Counted from the first letter of the stretch, positions 14,036 through 27,022 are shown. The stretch: 64,000 nt of DNA from Vitis vinifera (GCF_030704535.1 NC_081823.1:26962001-27026000), one strand, 5' to 3'. Numbers and translations: made by a program. The notes: a model not told the origin generated them from the letters alone.

Positions 14036-15529
14036 TGTCACGTCCCAAAACCCACTTCAAGGGCAAGACACTTATTTCACACCTTAAGCCCAAAGACTCA
14101 AAATAGAAATGATACAAATATTCGTATTGTAACTAAAAATTTATCAATTATCAAATTCATATTCAAAGTAATATGACAAAATTTTAAAATCTTCAAGTAT
14201 TGACTTAAAAAAAAAAAAAAAAAAAAAAAGTAATAAATCAACCAAAGTGTTATTATCCAAATAACTCCAAACTCAAAATAATTTAAATCAAAATTAAGTT
14301 TTAACATCTAAACAATATCCAAAATAAAGAGAGTTTAATCAAATGTCCTAATAAAGTCAAATTTCCCTCCTAACGGTCACTCCTTGCCCGAATTGAGGTT
14401 ACCTAAAAGATTATCAACAAATGAGGTTGAACTCAAAACTCAATAAAGAACATTAATACAGTTTCATGAATCAAACATTTTCAATCATGCTTGTAAATAG
14501 GAGATATAACATATACTTATTTTCATGAAAACTTTTGAGTTCAAAATATTAATACATTCAAACTTTTCAACAAAACTTTCTCATATCCATTTCAAAACAA
14601 TTTCTTATCAAAACCAAATTGAATGCATTCAAAATATCTTTATTCTGGTTATCGTATAACAAATGGTGTCCAATTAGGTGAGACTTCACAATTGAGTAAC
14701 TAGTTTCAAATTTGTTCCATTTAAGGTGAATAAAACTATATATCAACAATTATAACCCGTTGACTAAAACTATATAATATCAACTATTATAACCCATTGA
14801 TTAGGGCCAAATATGTCAACAATTATAATCCGTTGACTAGGGTTATATAATATCAACTATTATAACCCATTGATTGGGGCCGAATATGTCAACAATTATA
14901 ATCCGTTGACTAGGGCTATATAATATCAAGTATTATAACCCGTTGATTGGGGCTGAACATGTCAACAATTATAATCTGTTGATTAGGGTCATAGAAACCA
15001 GAGTCAAACACTTTATTTCATTAATTCAAACTTACAAAACAAAATATCATATCTCCAAAAATTTTCATTTTTCATAAATAAAGAAAATTCTCAAATATAC
15101 TTTTCATATAAAACACATATTTGATCCATGTGAAAAGATAAAAATAATAATTTTACACATTTCAAAATACAATATAAAAAAGAAATTATTTTCTTTTATA
15201 AAAATTTGCATTAATTCCCTTACCTTGAAGAAACATTCAAAAACTTGAAGTATTTAGCCTGACGAATTTACTCATCACCTAACATAATATCATATACAAT
15301 TATCTAAAGGTAAAAATTTGACAATCTTAATATTTTATTTAGTATTAGGGATCCTAATTAATTTCTAATGCTAATATTATTACTACCCAATATTATTTTC
15401 AACTTACTAAACAATAATAAATTAATTTACTGAGTTTTTAGATTATTGTAAAATTCATTTTCTTTCCTAATCTTACCCTCACCATTTATTTCTTTATATA
15501 CTTAAATTAAATTAAAACCTATATAAGAA

Positions 15530-15565
<36 letters not shown>

Positions 15566-16276
15566 ATCCAATTGTCAATTAACCACAGTTCCACTCCCAC
15601 ACCCTATTATATATATATACTATTACTTTCAAAGACCATGCAATACTATTATTATAATAATAACACCTTTTTTTTCTTCTTCTTTTGTTTTTTCCTTCCT
15701 AGACGTCCACACGTATCCTTTTTTTTTTTTTTCTTTTCTTTTAAACCCTTTGCTACACGACACACATCCACATTATTATTATTTTTTTCTCTTCACCATT
15801 CCAAAAAATCATGCTACTCTTATTTTATTTATTTATTATTTTTTTTCTAGATCTATTCATTTGAGTAATCAAAATCTTTCGATCTCCATTAATAAATCAA
15901 ACTATATTCACAAATTTTTTTATCTTTTTGACTTATAAATTAATTAAACAAACTCTAATCAAAATTGAGATATTCCAAAGAATATCTAAAGTGTTCAAAA
16001 CTAATTAATGAATATAAAATATTAATTTAAGGATTAAAAATCTTACTTGAAAAATTGATTTTCAAACCCTTAACCTCCAAATCTTCAGGCATATACTCTC
16101 TGATCTTTCTGATTTTTGTGTAAAAGGGTTTTCTGAATAGAGAAGGTAGGAAAAATCTAATTTATATATAGTGGTTTTAAATACAAAAAGAACTTTTTAC
16201 CCTTATTAAATTACTATAATTAATTAATAATTTATAAATTACGATTTTACCCCTAAATTGGGTTTGGGGCATTACA
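14036..16276 (-). repeat. LTR (downstream copy relative to element direction), 2241 bp
   Basis: Begins TGTCACG and ends TTACA on the + strand, so on the element strand it starts TGTAATGCCCC and ends in ACA. It aligns along its length with 18161-20243 and more distantly with the solo LTR at 24977-26959. It carries a 73-bp tandem array (14743-14990), several ATT microsatellites (15532-15561) and a polypyrimidine segment near 15670-15740. Confidence 0.9.
14743..14990. repeat. 73-bp tandem array inside the LTR, about four copies
   Basis: The segment TCAACAATTATAA recurs at 14743, 14816, 14889 and 14962, exactly 73 bp apart. Each unit is two related half-units (TCAACAATTATAACCCGTTGA and TCAACTATTATAACCCATTGA). 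The partner LTR has only two starts, at 18818 and 18891. Confidence 0.9.
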
Positions 16277-16289
16277 TCCTCATCTCCTT
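16277..16289 (-). other. Polypurine tract of the gypsy-type element
   Basis: On the minus strand AAGGAGATGAGGA directly abuts the LTR start TGTAATG. This is the expected position for the plus-strand primer of reverse transcription. Confidence 0.7.
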
Positions 16290-16559
16290 AACAGAAGTTT
16301 AGTCCTCTAAACTTGATATACATGAGTCTTGAAATAAATGAAAATGTTTTTCTCTAATCTCTTCATCTACTTCCTAAGTGACTTCTTAAATACTAAGATT
16401 ACTTCACTAGACTTTTATCAACAAGACAATAATAAAACATAGTATCTTTTCCATCTCGCACCAAATAGGCATAAAACCCTTAACAACCTTTCCTAAGCAA
16501 GGAAGTAGCCTCTAAAGCCAAGATCATAGACAATGATCTAACCACATGTTTTCCCTTAA

Positions 16560-17967
16560 AACTAAACTTATATTGGTCAGGAATATGGAAATCACCCTTT
16601 TACCAAAATAATTAATAGAGACATAGAAGGAAACTAACCAATCCATCTCCAAAATCACATCAAAATCCTCAAGGTTAAGAAGTACTAAGTCAACTAACAT
16701 CTCCATATAACTAGTAATCATAAGACAACCTCCAAACATTATATTATCCACAATAGAATGTCCCATAGGAATAGTAACAATCAAATCAAAGTTTAGGCTA
16801 CCAACAATCATACCCAACAAACCAACAAAAGATATTGAAACAAAGAGTGTGTTGAGTTTAGGTCAATCAAGGCTCTAGCAATAAAGTGTAAATTCGAATA
16901 GTACTTGTCGCCACATCAGAAGTGGCTTGAGCATTTTGATGAGTCATAGCAAACATTCGCCCTTGGACTCTAGGTTTTTGTATATCCTCCTTAAGCTTCC
17001 CAATTATAAACTTCTTATTCTCTGGATAATCCCGAATCATATGTCCATGCTTCCCACAACCAAAGCAAGCTCCAGACTCTTTCTAGCAAGGTTTACCCCA
17101 ATGTTTCTTACCACAAATAGAACAAGTCACATCTAAATTTTGCACTACTTCCCCTTTAATTTGACTCTTAATTGAAACAAACCTTTTTGGTTTTTGGTTA
17201 TCATGGGCACCATCACTCCTACTCGTCTTCCTTTGTTGTTTTCTGTACTGTTGAAGCTCCTTATTATCTTTTTTCCCTATAAGGGCTCTATTTAGAACCT
17301 CTAAATAGACACTAAGCTTCAAAGTAAATATTTTGTTTTTTAGATAGGGCTTCAATCCATCCTGCAACTTTAATGCATTTTCTTCTTCTGTAGCAATCAA
17401 TTGTGGAGTAAAACGTGACAACTCTGTAAATTTAGCCTCATATTGGGCCACTGTCATATCCCCCTATTCCAAACGAACAAACTCTCCTACTTTTTATCAT
17501 CTAACACTATCGAGGAAGTACTTCTTGTAAAATAACTCCTTAAATAGTCTCCAAACTATAGGTCTCTGATTCTCTAAAAGCCTTTTGGTCATATGTCACC
17601 AATGATCTACTTCTTTATCTAACATAAATGTTGCATAGGAGATCTTTTACTCCTCAAAGCAATCTATAACATCAAAGAATTTTTCTATCTTAAGAATCCA
17701 AACTTCTGCTTCTGTTGGGTCTGAAGTATTAGAAAAGTAAGGAAGACCTAACTTCTTAAAGTCATCAAATGAGCTACCCTTAGAAGATGAGGGTTGTCCA
17801 AGAGCTTGAGTCTCAATAGGTCTAGCCTGACACTCAACCAAACCAGCTAAAGTCTCAAGATACCTATAAAGTCATTCTACATTCATGGGAGGCAAACCCT
17901 CAAGCGGACGAGGTACATCATTATTAACCTAATTGTTTTGGGAAGATGTTGGTCTTCTTGGTGACAT
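16560..17967 (-). pseudogene. Broken gag-protease of the gypsy-type element
   Basis: On the minus strand a start at 17967 (MSPRRPTSSQ) is followed after two codons by a stop. Reading then continues through recognisable gag segments: 17841-17647, with the LPYFSNTSDPTEAEVWI pattern typical of gypsy capsid, and 17457-17083. Two zinc-knuckle-like motifs follow: CSICGKKHWGKPC at about 17120-17085, and CFGCGKHGHMIRDY at about 17070-17030, whose last cysteine is replaced by Tyr. A retropepsin-like segment (16820-16560) keeps the DFDVILEMDWL pattern. Several stops and frame changes interrupt it, so no product is expected. Reverse transcriptase and integrase are absent. Confidence 0.8.
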
Positions 17968-18145
17968 GTTGTCCTATGAAGCATCAGGTATAACTAAATT
18001 AGTCACTAGAAAACCAATTAGACAAATTACATTCATAAGGAAGAATAGGAATTTATTGAAGATGAAATTGAAACTAAAACTAATGTGTCACTCATCTATT
18101 CCCAAAGTAAACTAAAACAAGTTCCCAAAAAGATCATAACCTAGT

Positions 18146-18157
18146 GCTCTGATACCA
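18146..18157 (-). other. Primer-binding site for tRNA-iMet
   Basis: The minus strand reads TGGTATCAGAGC, the classical complement to the 3' end of plant initiator tRNA-Met. It lies three bases inside the LTR edge at 18161. This fixes the element's direction as minus. Confidence 0.92.
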
Positions 18158-18160
18158 CTC

Positions 18161-19539
18161 AGTCATGCCCCAAAACCCACTCCAAGGGCATGATGGTCAT
18201 TTCACACCTCAAGCCCAAAGGTTCAAAGTGGAAACAACACAAACATTTGTATTGTAACTGAAAATTTACCAATTACCAAATTCCTATTCAGAGTAGTATG
18301 AAAAAAATTCTAAAATCTCCAAGTATCAACTTTAAAAAAAAAAAACTAATACATCAACCAAAGTGTTATTAAGTTTTAACATCTAAACAATGTCCAAAAT
18401 AAAAAGAGTTTAAACAAATGTCCTAATAAAGCCAAATTTCTCTCCTAACGGTCACTCCTCGCCCGAACTAAGCTTACCTAAAATATTATCAACAAATGGG
18501 GATGAGTTCAAAGCCCAATAAGGAACATTAATATAGTTTCATGGATAAAACATTTTCAATCATGCTTGCAAATAGAAGATATAACGTATAAGTATTTTCA
18601 TAAATTCTTTTAAGTTCAAAATACTAATACATTCAAACTTTTCAACAAAATTTTCTCATATCCATTTCAAAACAGTTTCTCATCAAAACCGAATCAAATA
18701 CATTCAAAATATCTTTACTCTGGTTATCGTATGACAAATGATGCCCAATTAGGTGGGAATTTACAATTGAGTAACTAGTTTCAAATTTGTTCCATTTAAG
18801 GTGAACAAAACCAAATGTCAACAATTATAACCCATTGACTAGAGTTATATAATATCAACTATTATAACTCGTTGATTAGGGTCGAATATGTCAACAATTA
18901 TAACCCGTTGATTAGGGCCATAGAAACCAGAGTCAAACACTTTATTTCATTAATTCAAACTTGCAACACAAAATATCATATTTCCAAAATTTTTCATTTT
19001 TCATAAACAAAGAAAATTCTCAAATATACTTTCCATACAAAACACATATTTGATCCATGCAAAAAGATAAAAATAATATTTTTACACATTTCAAAATAAA
19101 ATATAAAAAGGAAATTATTTTCTTTTATAAAATTCTGCATTAATTCCCTTACCTTGAAGAAGCACTCAAAAACTTGAAGTATATAGCTTAATGAATTTAG
19201 TCCACAGCTAACATAATATCATATACAATTATCTAAAGGTAAAAATTTGACAATCTTAAAAATATTTTATTTAGTAGTGATCTTAATTAATTTCTCATGC
19301 TAATATTATTACTACTCAATATTATTTTCAACTTACTAAACAATAATAAATTAATTTACTGAGTTTTTAGATTATTGTAAAATTCATTTTCTTTCCTAAT
19401 CTTACCTTCACTATTTATTTCTTTATATACTTAAATTAAATTAAAACATATACAAGAAACTATTATTATTATTATTATTATTGTTGTTGTTCCCATAATC
19501 CAAGTGTCACTTAACCACAATTCCACTCCCACACCCCAT

Positions 19540-19572
<33 letters not shown>

Positions 19573-20243
19573 CCCAACACTATTACTCCAGGCTACCAAC
19601 TAAACCCATTATTATTATTATTATAATAACACTTTTTTTTTCTTTTTCTTTTGTTACTTCCTTCCTAGACGTCTACACGCATTCTTGTTTTGTTTTGTTT
19701 TTCTTTTAAACCATCTGCTACACAACACACATCTACATTATTATTATTAGTTTTTTCTCTTCACCATTCCAAAAAATCACGCTACTCTTATTTTATTTAT
19801 TTATTATTATTTTTCTAGATCTATTCATTTGAATAATCAAAATCTGTCGATCTCCATTAATAAATCAAACTGTGTTCATAATTTTTTTAATATTTTTGAC
19901 CTATACATTAATTAAATAAATTGTAATCAAAATTGAGATATTCCAAAGAATATCTAAAGTGTTCAAAACTAATTAACAAGTATAAAATATTAATTTAAGG
20001 ATTAAAAATCTTACCTGAAAAATTAATCTTCAAACCCTCAACCTCTAAATCTTCAACCCTATGCTCTTTGATTTTTCTAATTTTTGTGTAAAAGGGTTTT
20101 CTGAATAGAAAATGTAGGCAAAATCTAATTTATATCTAGTGGTTTTAAATACGAAAAGACTTTTTTATCCTTATTAAATTACTTTAATTAATTAATAATT
20201 TCTAAATTATGATTTTACCCCTAATTGGGTTTGGGGCATTACA
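18161..20243 (-). repeat. LTR (upstream copy relative to element direction), 2083 bp
   Basis: Partner of 14036-16276. Its inner edge has AG where the other has TG (AGTCATGCCCC against TGTCACGTCCC). It carries only two 73-bp units (18818-18963), which accounts for 146 of the 158 bp length difference. A (TA)n tract lies at 19544-19571. Confidence 0.9.
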
Positions 20244-20248
20244 CATCA

Positions 20249-22439
20249 AAGATAAACAATTCATATGTTTTGCACAATATGCCAAAACAATTTAGAAAGA
20301 AAAGTTATAGTTGTTCAAAGGGAGGAGTGACATCTCTAATTGCAAAGGGACACAACATACTCATGCACATGATTGACTCCATCGACACACCTGCATGTCA
20401 AGTGTTATTTGTAAATAAGTTTAACTATAATTACTTTTACAATAATTTATTATGTCTTGTGAAAATTAGGTCTCATATCTCTCTTTTAATTGCTGACCCA
20501 TTTTGCCAATTAATACACAAATTTTAGCAAATTATTTTTCTACAAATTAAAAGTTAAGCAATCAATTATAGAAGATAGAGTGTAGAACGTGGGGTCGAAG
20601 ATAAATTGAGGCTCAAAATACTTACCAATTTTCTCCCACTTGATAAGATGTGATGTTTTTCTGAGTATCCAAAGAATCCAACGTAGAACCATTTCCTTCT
20701 TCACACCAATGACCATTAACATCCATTCATCACAATCCATGATAGAAGGTAAAAAGACCATCATATGTATTTATAATCTATAACATATGATAAGGAAGAA
20801 ACCTACTTTATAATCAAATTGAATTGTTTTTATATTACTTTTCTATGAAACAAAGATCATGAGAAAATAAAGGTTAATCTTTAAAAGAGAAAACACCTAA
20901 GAGGGGGGTGGATTGGGATTTAAAAAAATTCTTTTTAAACACAACAAATTTAAGCACAAGAGAAGCAAATATAAAGAGATAGAGTTAGAGAAATCAAACT
21001 AAGATTTTATAGTGGTTCGACACTTCCTTGCTTACATCCACTCTCCTCAAACTCCTAACCGAGTGAGGATTCCACTAACTTGAAGCTTCAACCAAGCTTC
21101 TAATCACCTTTACACTTGGATTCTAACTCTAATGGGCTCTTACACAATCTCTTCAAGTTTCAACTCATTTTAAGGCTTTAACACTCAATTAACAAGAATG
21201 AATCTATCAACCTAGCTTAAGAATAACTCAAATATAACTTAAGGCTAGGATGTATCACAAAGGTGCACTAAAGGATATGCAAATGAAGATTTAATGCACT
21301 AAGAAAGGAATGAGAGCTTTTAAGGCAAGAACAAGTGGGTAGACAAATAATGTAGGTGTTATCTTACTCATAAATGAAATGAAGCTCTCTATTTATAGGT
21401 TTCTAATCTCGGGAGCCAAGAAAACCAAAAAGCAGCCTCAATGGGTCAAGCTAGGAGTCGACCGGTTCACTAGCCGTTGGAGCATTTAATGCTTGGCAGG
21501 TGACCGTTACCTTCAATCGGATCTTGACCAGACCTTGATCGGAAGTCGACTAGGAAGACAAATACCTCGAATGAAAAGGAAAGGCTACTGAAAGAGAGAG
21601 AGAGAGTGCTTTTTGCACTCCTTGACGGGACATCAACCGAAAAAAAGGGAACCGGTCTACCGGTACCCCTAGTTGATTGAGCCGATTGGCCAGTGCCTCA
21701 ACCGGTTCACCATTTTTTGTCTGAAAACCTATCTTTTTCTATTATTTTCTCTTTTAACACTTAGGCAAGGTCTTTAGGTAAATTAATATGCCGATGTTGA
21801 AGTGATTTGCCTAAGGTCCATTTGATAAAACTCAGGTTTTAATGGAAATGTAACTTTAAAGAATAAACCGAGTTTTTAAAAAATGCATGAAATGATATGT
21901 AAATCCTAAGTGCACCCATGCATTCATCTTACATTTGTTTTCTATGATTAAAGGTCTTCCAAAAGTCTTGATTTTTCATCCTTTAGGTCATTTGATGAAT
22001 TTCCAAATTAATACCTGAAATTCTTTATAATTCAAACCAATTAGTAACTTAACCATGGTTTGTTATCATCAAAACCTGATTAGGAGAACTCTTGGGCTAA
22101 TAGATCATAACAGACACCCTTTTTAAATATCTCTATTTTCCCTCCTTGGTCACTAAAACCCAACAAAGCTCTTACCCCATAAATAATAGAGAAAATCATC
22201 TTACCAACAATCATGGCACAAACATAGGATAATGTAGAAATCATGTTGTCAACATAAAACCTTAGAGAAGTCACAAGAAAGATATATGAAACATAATTTG
22301 TGTACACATTAAATATACAATCATTTTTATATGTTATTTTAAGTCTTTTCCAAGTATCAGAGCATTGAAACTTTGATGAGTAGTATCAAAACCTTTTTTT
22401 TTTTTTTTTTTTACCTTAACCCATCAATGGCAAAGTTAC
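20249..22439. other. Repeat-derived spacer, no gene recognised
   Basis: No coding exon is recognised. Between about 20,890 and 21,760 the composition is less AT-rich. It reads like a retroelement LTR or leader: CACCTAAGAGGGGGGTGGATTG near 20,893, a GTGGTTCGACACTT segment near 21,013, and several ACCGGTTCA-like words near 21,460, 21,650 and 21,705. I could not find a matching partner or ends in the window, so the class is open. Confidence 0.4.
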
Positions 22440-23695
22440 TATTGACAATGTCCAAAGCATTGTTGTTGGCATTCCCACAACCATTCAAGTCATCCAAACC
22501 ACTCAAGCCGTCCAAGGAGTAAATCTTATCTCTTTCAACATGGCTACACAATTACCATTCAAACTAACACCCTCAAACTTTCCTTCATGGCATGCTCTAT
22601 TTATCTCTTTATTATGGATATGATATACTGGTGTTCATTGATGAAACTTTCACTTGCCCCTTCTTTAACCATTAACCAAAATGGACAAGTAGCGCTAAAC
22701 CTTTCCTATACTTCATGGATTTGTCAAGATCACTCACTATTTCATGAAATCTTCTTCTCTCTTTCTCTCTCTCAGACGATTAAGTTGCTAGTTACATCAA
22801 CCTTGACATTATGTGAGGCATAGAAACTCACAAGATTATATGTTAATCATTCAAGACAAAGTATCATGTATTTGAAAAACAAGTTATTCCTTCTTACCAT
22901 GGACAACTAGTCTATTTTTGAATATTTCCAAGCCATTAAGTGCATTATCGATGATCTTGCATTAATTAATTCTCTAATTTTTTGTGATGATGTCATCATT
23001 TATGCCCTCAATGAGCTTAGGATTGACTACAAGGTGATCGTGGCTACCATTCGAGCACGTGAAAATTTAATAACATTTGAGGAGCTTCTTGATAAACTTG
23101 TAAAGTAGTAAATGTTCCTAAAACATTTAGATTTCCAAAATGCAATACCCATTGCTACTAATTTCTCTAACAAATTCACTTAAAATCGTCCTTATAATAG
23201 TAATCAAAACAACAAAAATGGCAAACAAGGTGGCAATAATGCACATGGCCTCACCAGATCTACAATGGGCATTCATCCAACCCAAAATCTTCTCTAATTG
23301 TATGCCAAGTCTATGATAAGTCAAGCCATACCACAAAGAGGTGCTTCAAAATTCATTTACCAAAGTCACCTGAACCTATTGCTAACTATACTATTGCTAT
23401 AGGAACATCTATTGCAAACTAGTTAGTAAACTTCATTACTTTGCATCATATGACTAGTGATCTAAAGAACCTTACTCTCTATTTGTACTATGATAGTAGT
23501 GATGACATGATTATCAGTAATGTCTCTACTCTTACCATATCTCATATTGACTCTACCATACTTATTGCACCTACTCAATCCTTTTTTTTAGACAATGTGT
23601 ACCTTCTATTCAAAAGAACCTTATTTCTATTTTCCCATTTTGTAAAACTAACATTGTGTCCATTGAATTTTTTCCCTCTCATTTTGTTATAATGG
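22440..23695 (+). pseudogene. Ty1/copia gag-protease remnant
   Basis: On the plus strand are degenerate copia pieces in the correct order. An N-terminal gag segment (SYTSWICQDHSLFHEI, about 22,704-22,753) comes first. A UBN2-type gag segment (IIDDLALINS...LNELRIDYK...ARENLITFEELLDKL, about 22,945-23,105) follows. Next is a zinc-knuckle relic (CQVYDKSSHTTKRCF, about 23,302-23,347, second Cys lost). Last is the start of a copia-type protease (HHMTSDLKNLTLYLYYDSS, from about 23,444). Frames change and stops intervene, and integrase and reverse transcriptase do not follow. It is a dead fragment. Confidence 0.75.
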
Positions 23696-24606
23696 ATTTG
23701 CTAATGGGGATGTCATTGCTTAAAGGCTCGAGTCGAGACAATGACTATGATGTTATGATAGAGCCCTTAAAAGTACGACATAATGTAACAAACTCTTAGA
23801 TTTTATTATTTAATTCCAATTCATTTTTGTCAATCCTATTTCCATACATTATATCTTATAAGTACTTGACTTGCATCTTTTACATTGTACGTGACTTAGG
23901 TGCATTAGGAGTTGCACGGAATATCCAATTCACATGTTCCTTACAAATAAATGACTTATTCACAATCGATTCATGGGTTTAGGCAACCCATTAGAGGTTG
24001 TCGTGTCCCACCTTCTAATTGGAGGGATGATTGGTCTTGACTATCGAGATGGGTTTCTCATGTAAGTGCACTAATATGTATAATTACACATTGAACTGGA
24101 CCTACGGTGAGTGATCGTGACTTAATGTTATCAAGTAGTTATGATTTCACTAAGCTGCTTCATTATATTATCTTTTAACCTTAAGAGAATATTAAGTTTA
24201 TGCTAAAGTTAACAGTGACTCTAACCTATGGGTGAGATCATAAGCTAATCATATATTCCCTATGGATTGGATCACTATTGATGGAAGACGATAGCAATAG
24301 AAATTCTAAATAAAGGCATAATGATATCTTATAGGATTGAGACAATGTGTCCTCTTGGGTGATCTTAAGGAGATGTGTTTATAAAAACTATGGTTGTAGT
24401 AGTCTCTTAAGTGAAATTTGACATTATGCTCTTTGAGAGTTAAGATATGTCTGTTGAACACATAATAAGAGGATTTGTAACTCAAGAATAATAGTAATGT
24501 TGACAAGTTGATCATTTTCACTTTGTTAGATTACGAACATCAATTCATGGGGAGACTAAACGCAATGGATAACAAGTTATAAACTCGAACACATAGTGTC
24601 TCATTG
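23696..24606. other. Non-coding repeat-like DNA
   Basis: Follows the copia remnant. There is no recognisable protein. The style of the sequence (short direct words, ORFs under 75 codons) suggests part of the same retroelement or its long terminal repeat, but I cannot define ends. Confidence 0.3.
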
Positions 24607-24976
24607 TTATTTACATAGAGTATTGTAGTGTAGTTGATTCTCTATAGTAAGATGTTAAATCAACTTTAAAATTGGATTCTAAGGGAGCTAGTACTCCTAT
24701 GGGTCTAATGGTTCCTACTTTAAACTCATATACCTTGTTCGCACAAGTTATGAGGGTCAGATTGGATTTAGGTTCACTTTTGTACATATGGGTATTTTTG
24801 TCATTACAAAGTTACATAAGGGTAAGTAAATAAGGTCTCTGAATTGGGCTAATTGATTTATTATCTAGTCTTATTAGGTTAATTAATCAATGAGGACTCG
24901 TTTTAGGTTATATTAAGTGACCTAAGCCCTTAGTGAGCTCAAGTCACTTAAGCCTAGTGAGAAACCCTATAAATAC

Positions 24977-26431
24977 TGTCACACCCCAAAACCCACTCCA
25001 AGGGCATGACAATCATTCACACCTCAAGAGGCTTAGGGTGGAAACAACACAAACGATCATATTGTAATTGAAAATTTACCAATTACCAAATTCCTGTTCA
25101 AAGTAGTAGAAAAAAAAATCTAAAATCTCCAAATAACAATTTTTGAAACTAAAACATCAAACCAAGTGTTATTGTCCAAATAACTCCAAACTCAAATAAT
25201 TCCAATGGAAAATAAATTTTAACTTCTAACAATGCTCAAAATAAACAGAGTTTTGACAAAAGTCCCAACAAGCCAATTTTCCCCTCCTAACCGTCATTCC
25301 TCACCCGAACTGAAGGTACTTGAAAATTATCAACAAAGGGGAATGAGCTCAAAGCGCAATAAGGAATATTAATACAGTTTCATGGATTAAATAGTTTCAA
25401 TCATGCTTACAAATAGGAGATTTAGTGTGAAGTCATTTTCATAAGAACATCTGAGTACAAATATGCTAATACATCCTAAGGTGTTTAACCAAACATTTTC
25501 CTATATATCAAAATCATTTCATATCCATTTCAAATCAAATACATTTCAATTGTTTTTACTCTAGTTATCAAATAACAAATAGTGTCCAATTAAGTGGGAT
25601 TTTACAAATAGGTGGCTAGCCTTAAATGTTCATTTTAAGGTGGATGAAACCAAACACTACTAGTACTAGTAACCTCTAACCAAACCCCTAGAAGTCGAGG
25701 TTCAAATCAATTACATTTCCCATCACAAAAATGTAAAGGTCAACTATTATATCTCGTTGACAAGGGTTAAACAAATCAGAGTCAAATTCTTTATTTTATT
25801 TATTCCAACTTACAAAAGTAGAAAATCCCCAAGTATTTCGATATAAACCAAATAAATGTTATAACACATTTTCCATACAAAAATATATTTGATCCATGCT
25901 TAAAAGCAAAATTAACAATTAGACATTTCAAACAACATATATATAATTATTTATTTTGCAAAATCTGTATTAATTTCCCTTACCTCAAAAGAAGTCCTCA
26001 AAAACTTTGGAGAAAAATAATTCCAAAAAATCTACTCTTCACCTAACAAAGTATAAGAGAAATAACCATTGCTATTTATCTAAATTATAGGTTTGAAAAT
26101 CCTAATATTTTAGACATTCAAATTAATGTTTTTAATTATGAAATATAATTTCATCTATTCTTATTTTAGAAAAATTAATAAATTTCTAATTTATATAAAA
26201 CTTAAATTTTATTTTCAATTTATTTCTTGGGGCACAACATAATTTAATTAAACTAAAATTTATTTCACTAATTAAATTCTATATTATTTATTAACTTACA
26301 CCCATCATTAGCATAATTATAATACTAAAAACTTTACTTTCTTTTATTTAAAACTTCTATTCTCTCATTTTCATTTTTTTTTTTTTACCAAACATAATCT
26401 GTATCCCAACAATTCTCCATTATTACTAATA

Positions 26432-26490
<59 letters not shown>

Positions 26491-26959
26491 CCACCAAACA
26501 CACTTCTTCCGTACATATCTCCCTTATTCTTAATATTATTTTATTATTATTATTTTCCTCATCCTACTAATTCTTTCTCACATGCTCAACACCCAAGATA
26601 TATATATATATTTTGTAAAAGTCTTCCTCTAGTGCACACGTGTTCTTTTTATTTTCCGAAGAAATCTAGCGTGTTCAGAACTAACTAAAATATAATATAT
26701 TAATTTAGGCTTAGAATCTTACCTTGAAAAAAAAAATATAAACTTCAAATTCTAAATCTCTAACTCTTAAGCCCTATGATTTCCAATTCTCTAATTCTGG
26801 TTTATAGGATTTTTTTAATGAAGAAGACGAGGAAAATCTAATTTATGCCTAAGATTTTTAATTATAAAATGACTCTTTCACCTTTAATGAATTTAATTAA
26901 TTATTTAATTACTTTATAAATTACTATTTTGCTCTTAGATTAAATTTTGGGATGTTACA
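24977..26959 (-). mobile_element. Solo LTR, same family as 14036-16276, with TSD AATAC
   Basis: Starts TGTCACACCCCAAAACCCAC and ends GATGTTACA. It is flanked by AATAC at 24972-24976 and 26960-26964. It shares the LTR's segment order: the CTCCTAACCGTCA block, a single GTCAACTATTATA unit near 25,740, the CCTTACCT(C)AAAAGAAG block near 25,977, and the closing GGG-T-TTACA. It is more diverged than the two LTRs of the intact element are from each other. With no internal region and an intact TSD, it arose by recombination between two LTRs. Confidence 0.9.
26436..26488. repeat. (TA)n microsatellite inside the solo LTR
   Basis: About 52 bp of TA dinucleotides, at the place where LTR copy 18161-20243 has its own shorter TA tract (19544-19571). 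Confidence 0.9.
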
Positions 26960-27022
26960 AATACCCTTTTAAGGGTTAAGGTTTCTATAGCATTTTTTTA
27001 TAGAGTTGTCTTCCATCTCTAG

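Larger units (their letters stand above)
14036..20243 (-). mobile_element. Ty3/gypsy-type LTR retrotransposon, internally deleted, with intact 5-bp TSD
   Basis: A complete element 6.2 kb long on the minus strand. It is flanked by the 5-bp target-site duplication CATCA (14031-14035 and 20244-20248). The LTRs are 14036-16276 and 18161-20243. The internal region is only about 1.9 kb and encodes a broken gag followed by a retropepsin-like segment. I find no reverse transcriptase, RNase H or integrase. The element therefore cannot move by itself and would need a relative to supply those enzymes. Gag and protease followed by loss of the rest of pol, with tRNA-iMet priming, fits a gypsy lineage. The exact family is not known to me. 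Confidence 0.9.
24607..27022 (+). repeat. First copy of a 428-bp tandem duplication, split by a solo LTR
   Basis: Bases 24607-24976 plus 26960-27022 match 27023-27450 almost base for base. Removing the inserted 1983-bp LTR and one 5-bp TSD leaves a unit of 428 bp. The unit has a TATAAATA box (24968-24975 in this copy) in a CCCTATAAATACCC context, so it is probably part of an older LTR or promoter region on the plus strand. Confidence 0.85.

Noticed and set aside
15572-15938. Phe/Tyr-rich frames on the plus strand
   Set aside because: Low-complexity T-rich LTR sequence, antisense to the element.
20225-20527. 100-codon plus-strand frame
   Set aside because: Starts inside the LTR edge and runs into spacer. 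No domain, and the composition is like non-coding DNA.
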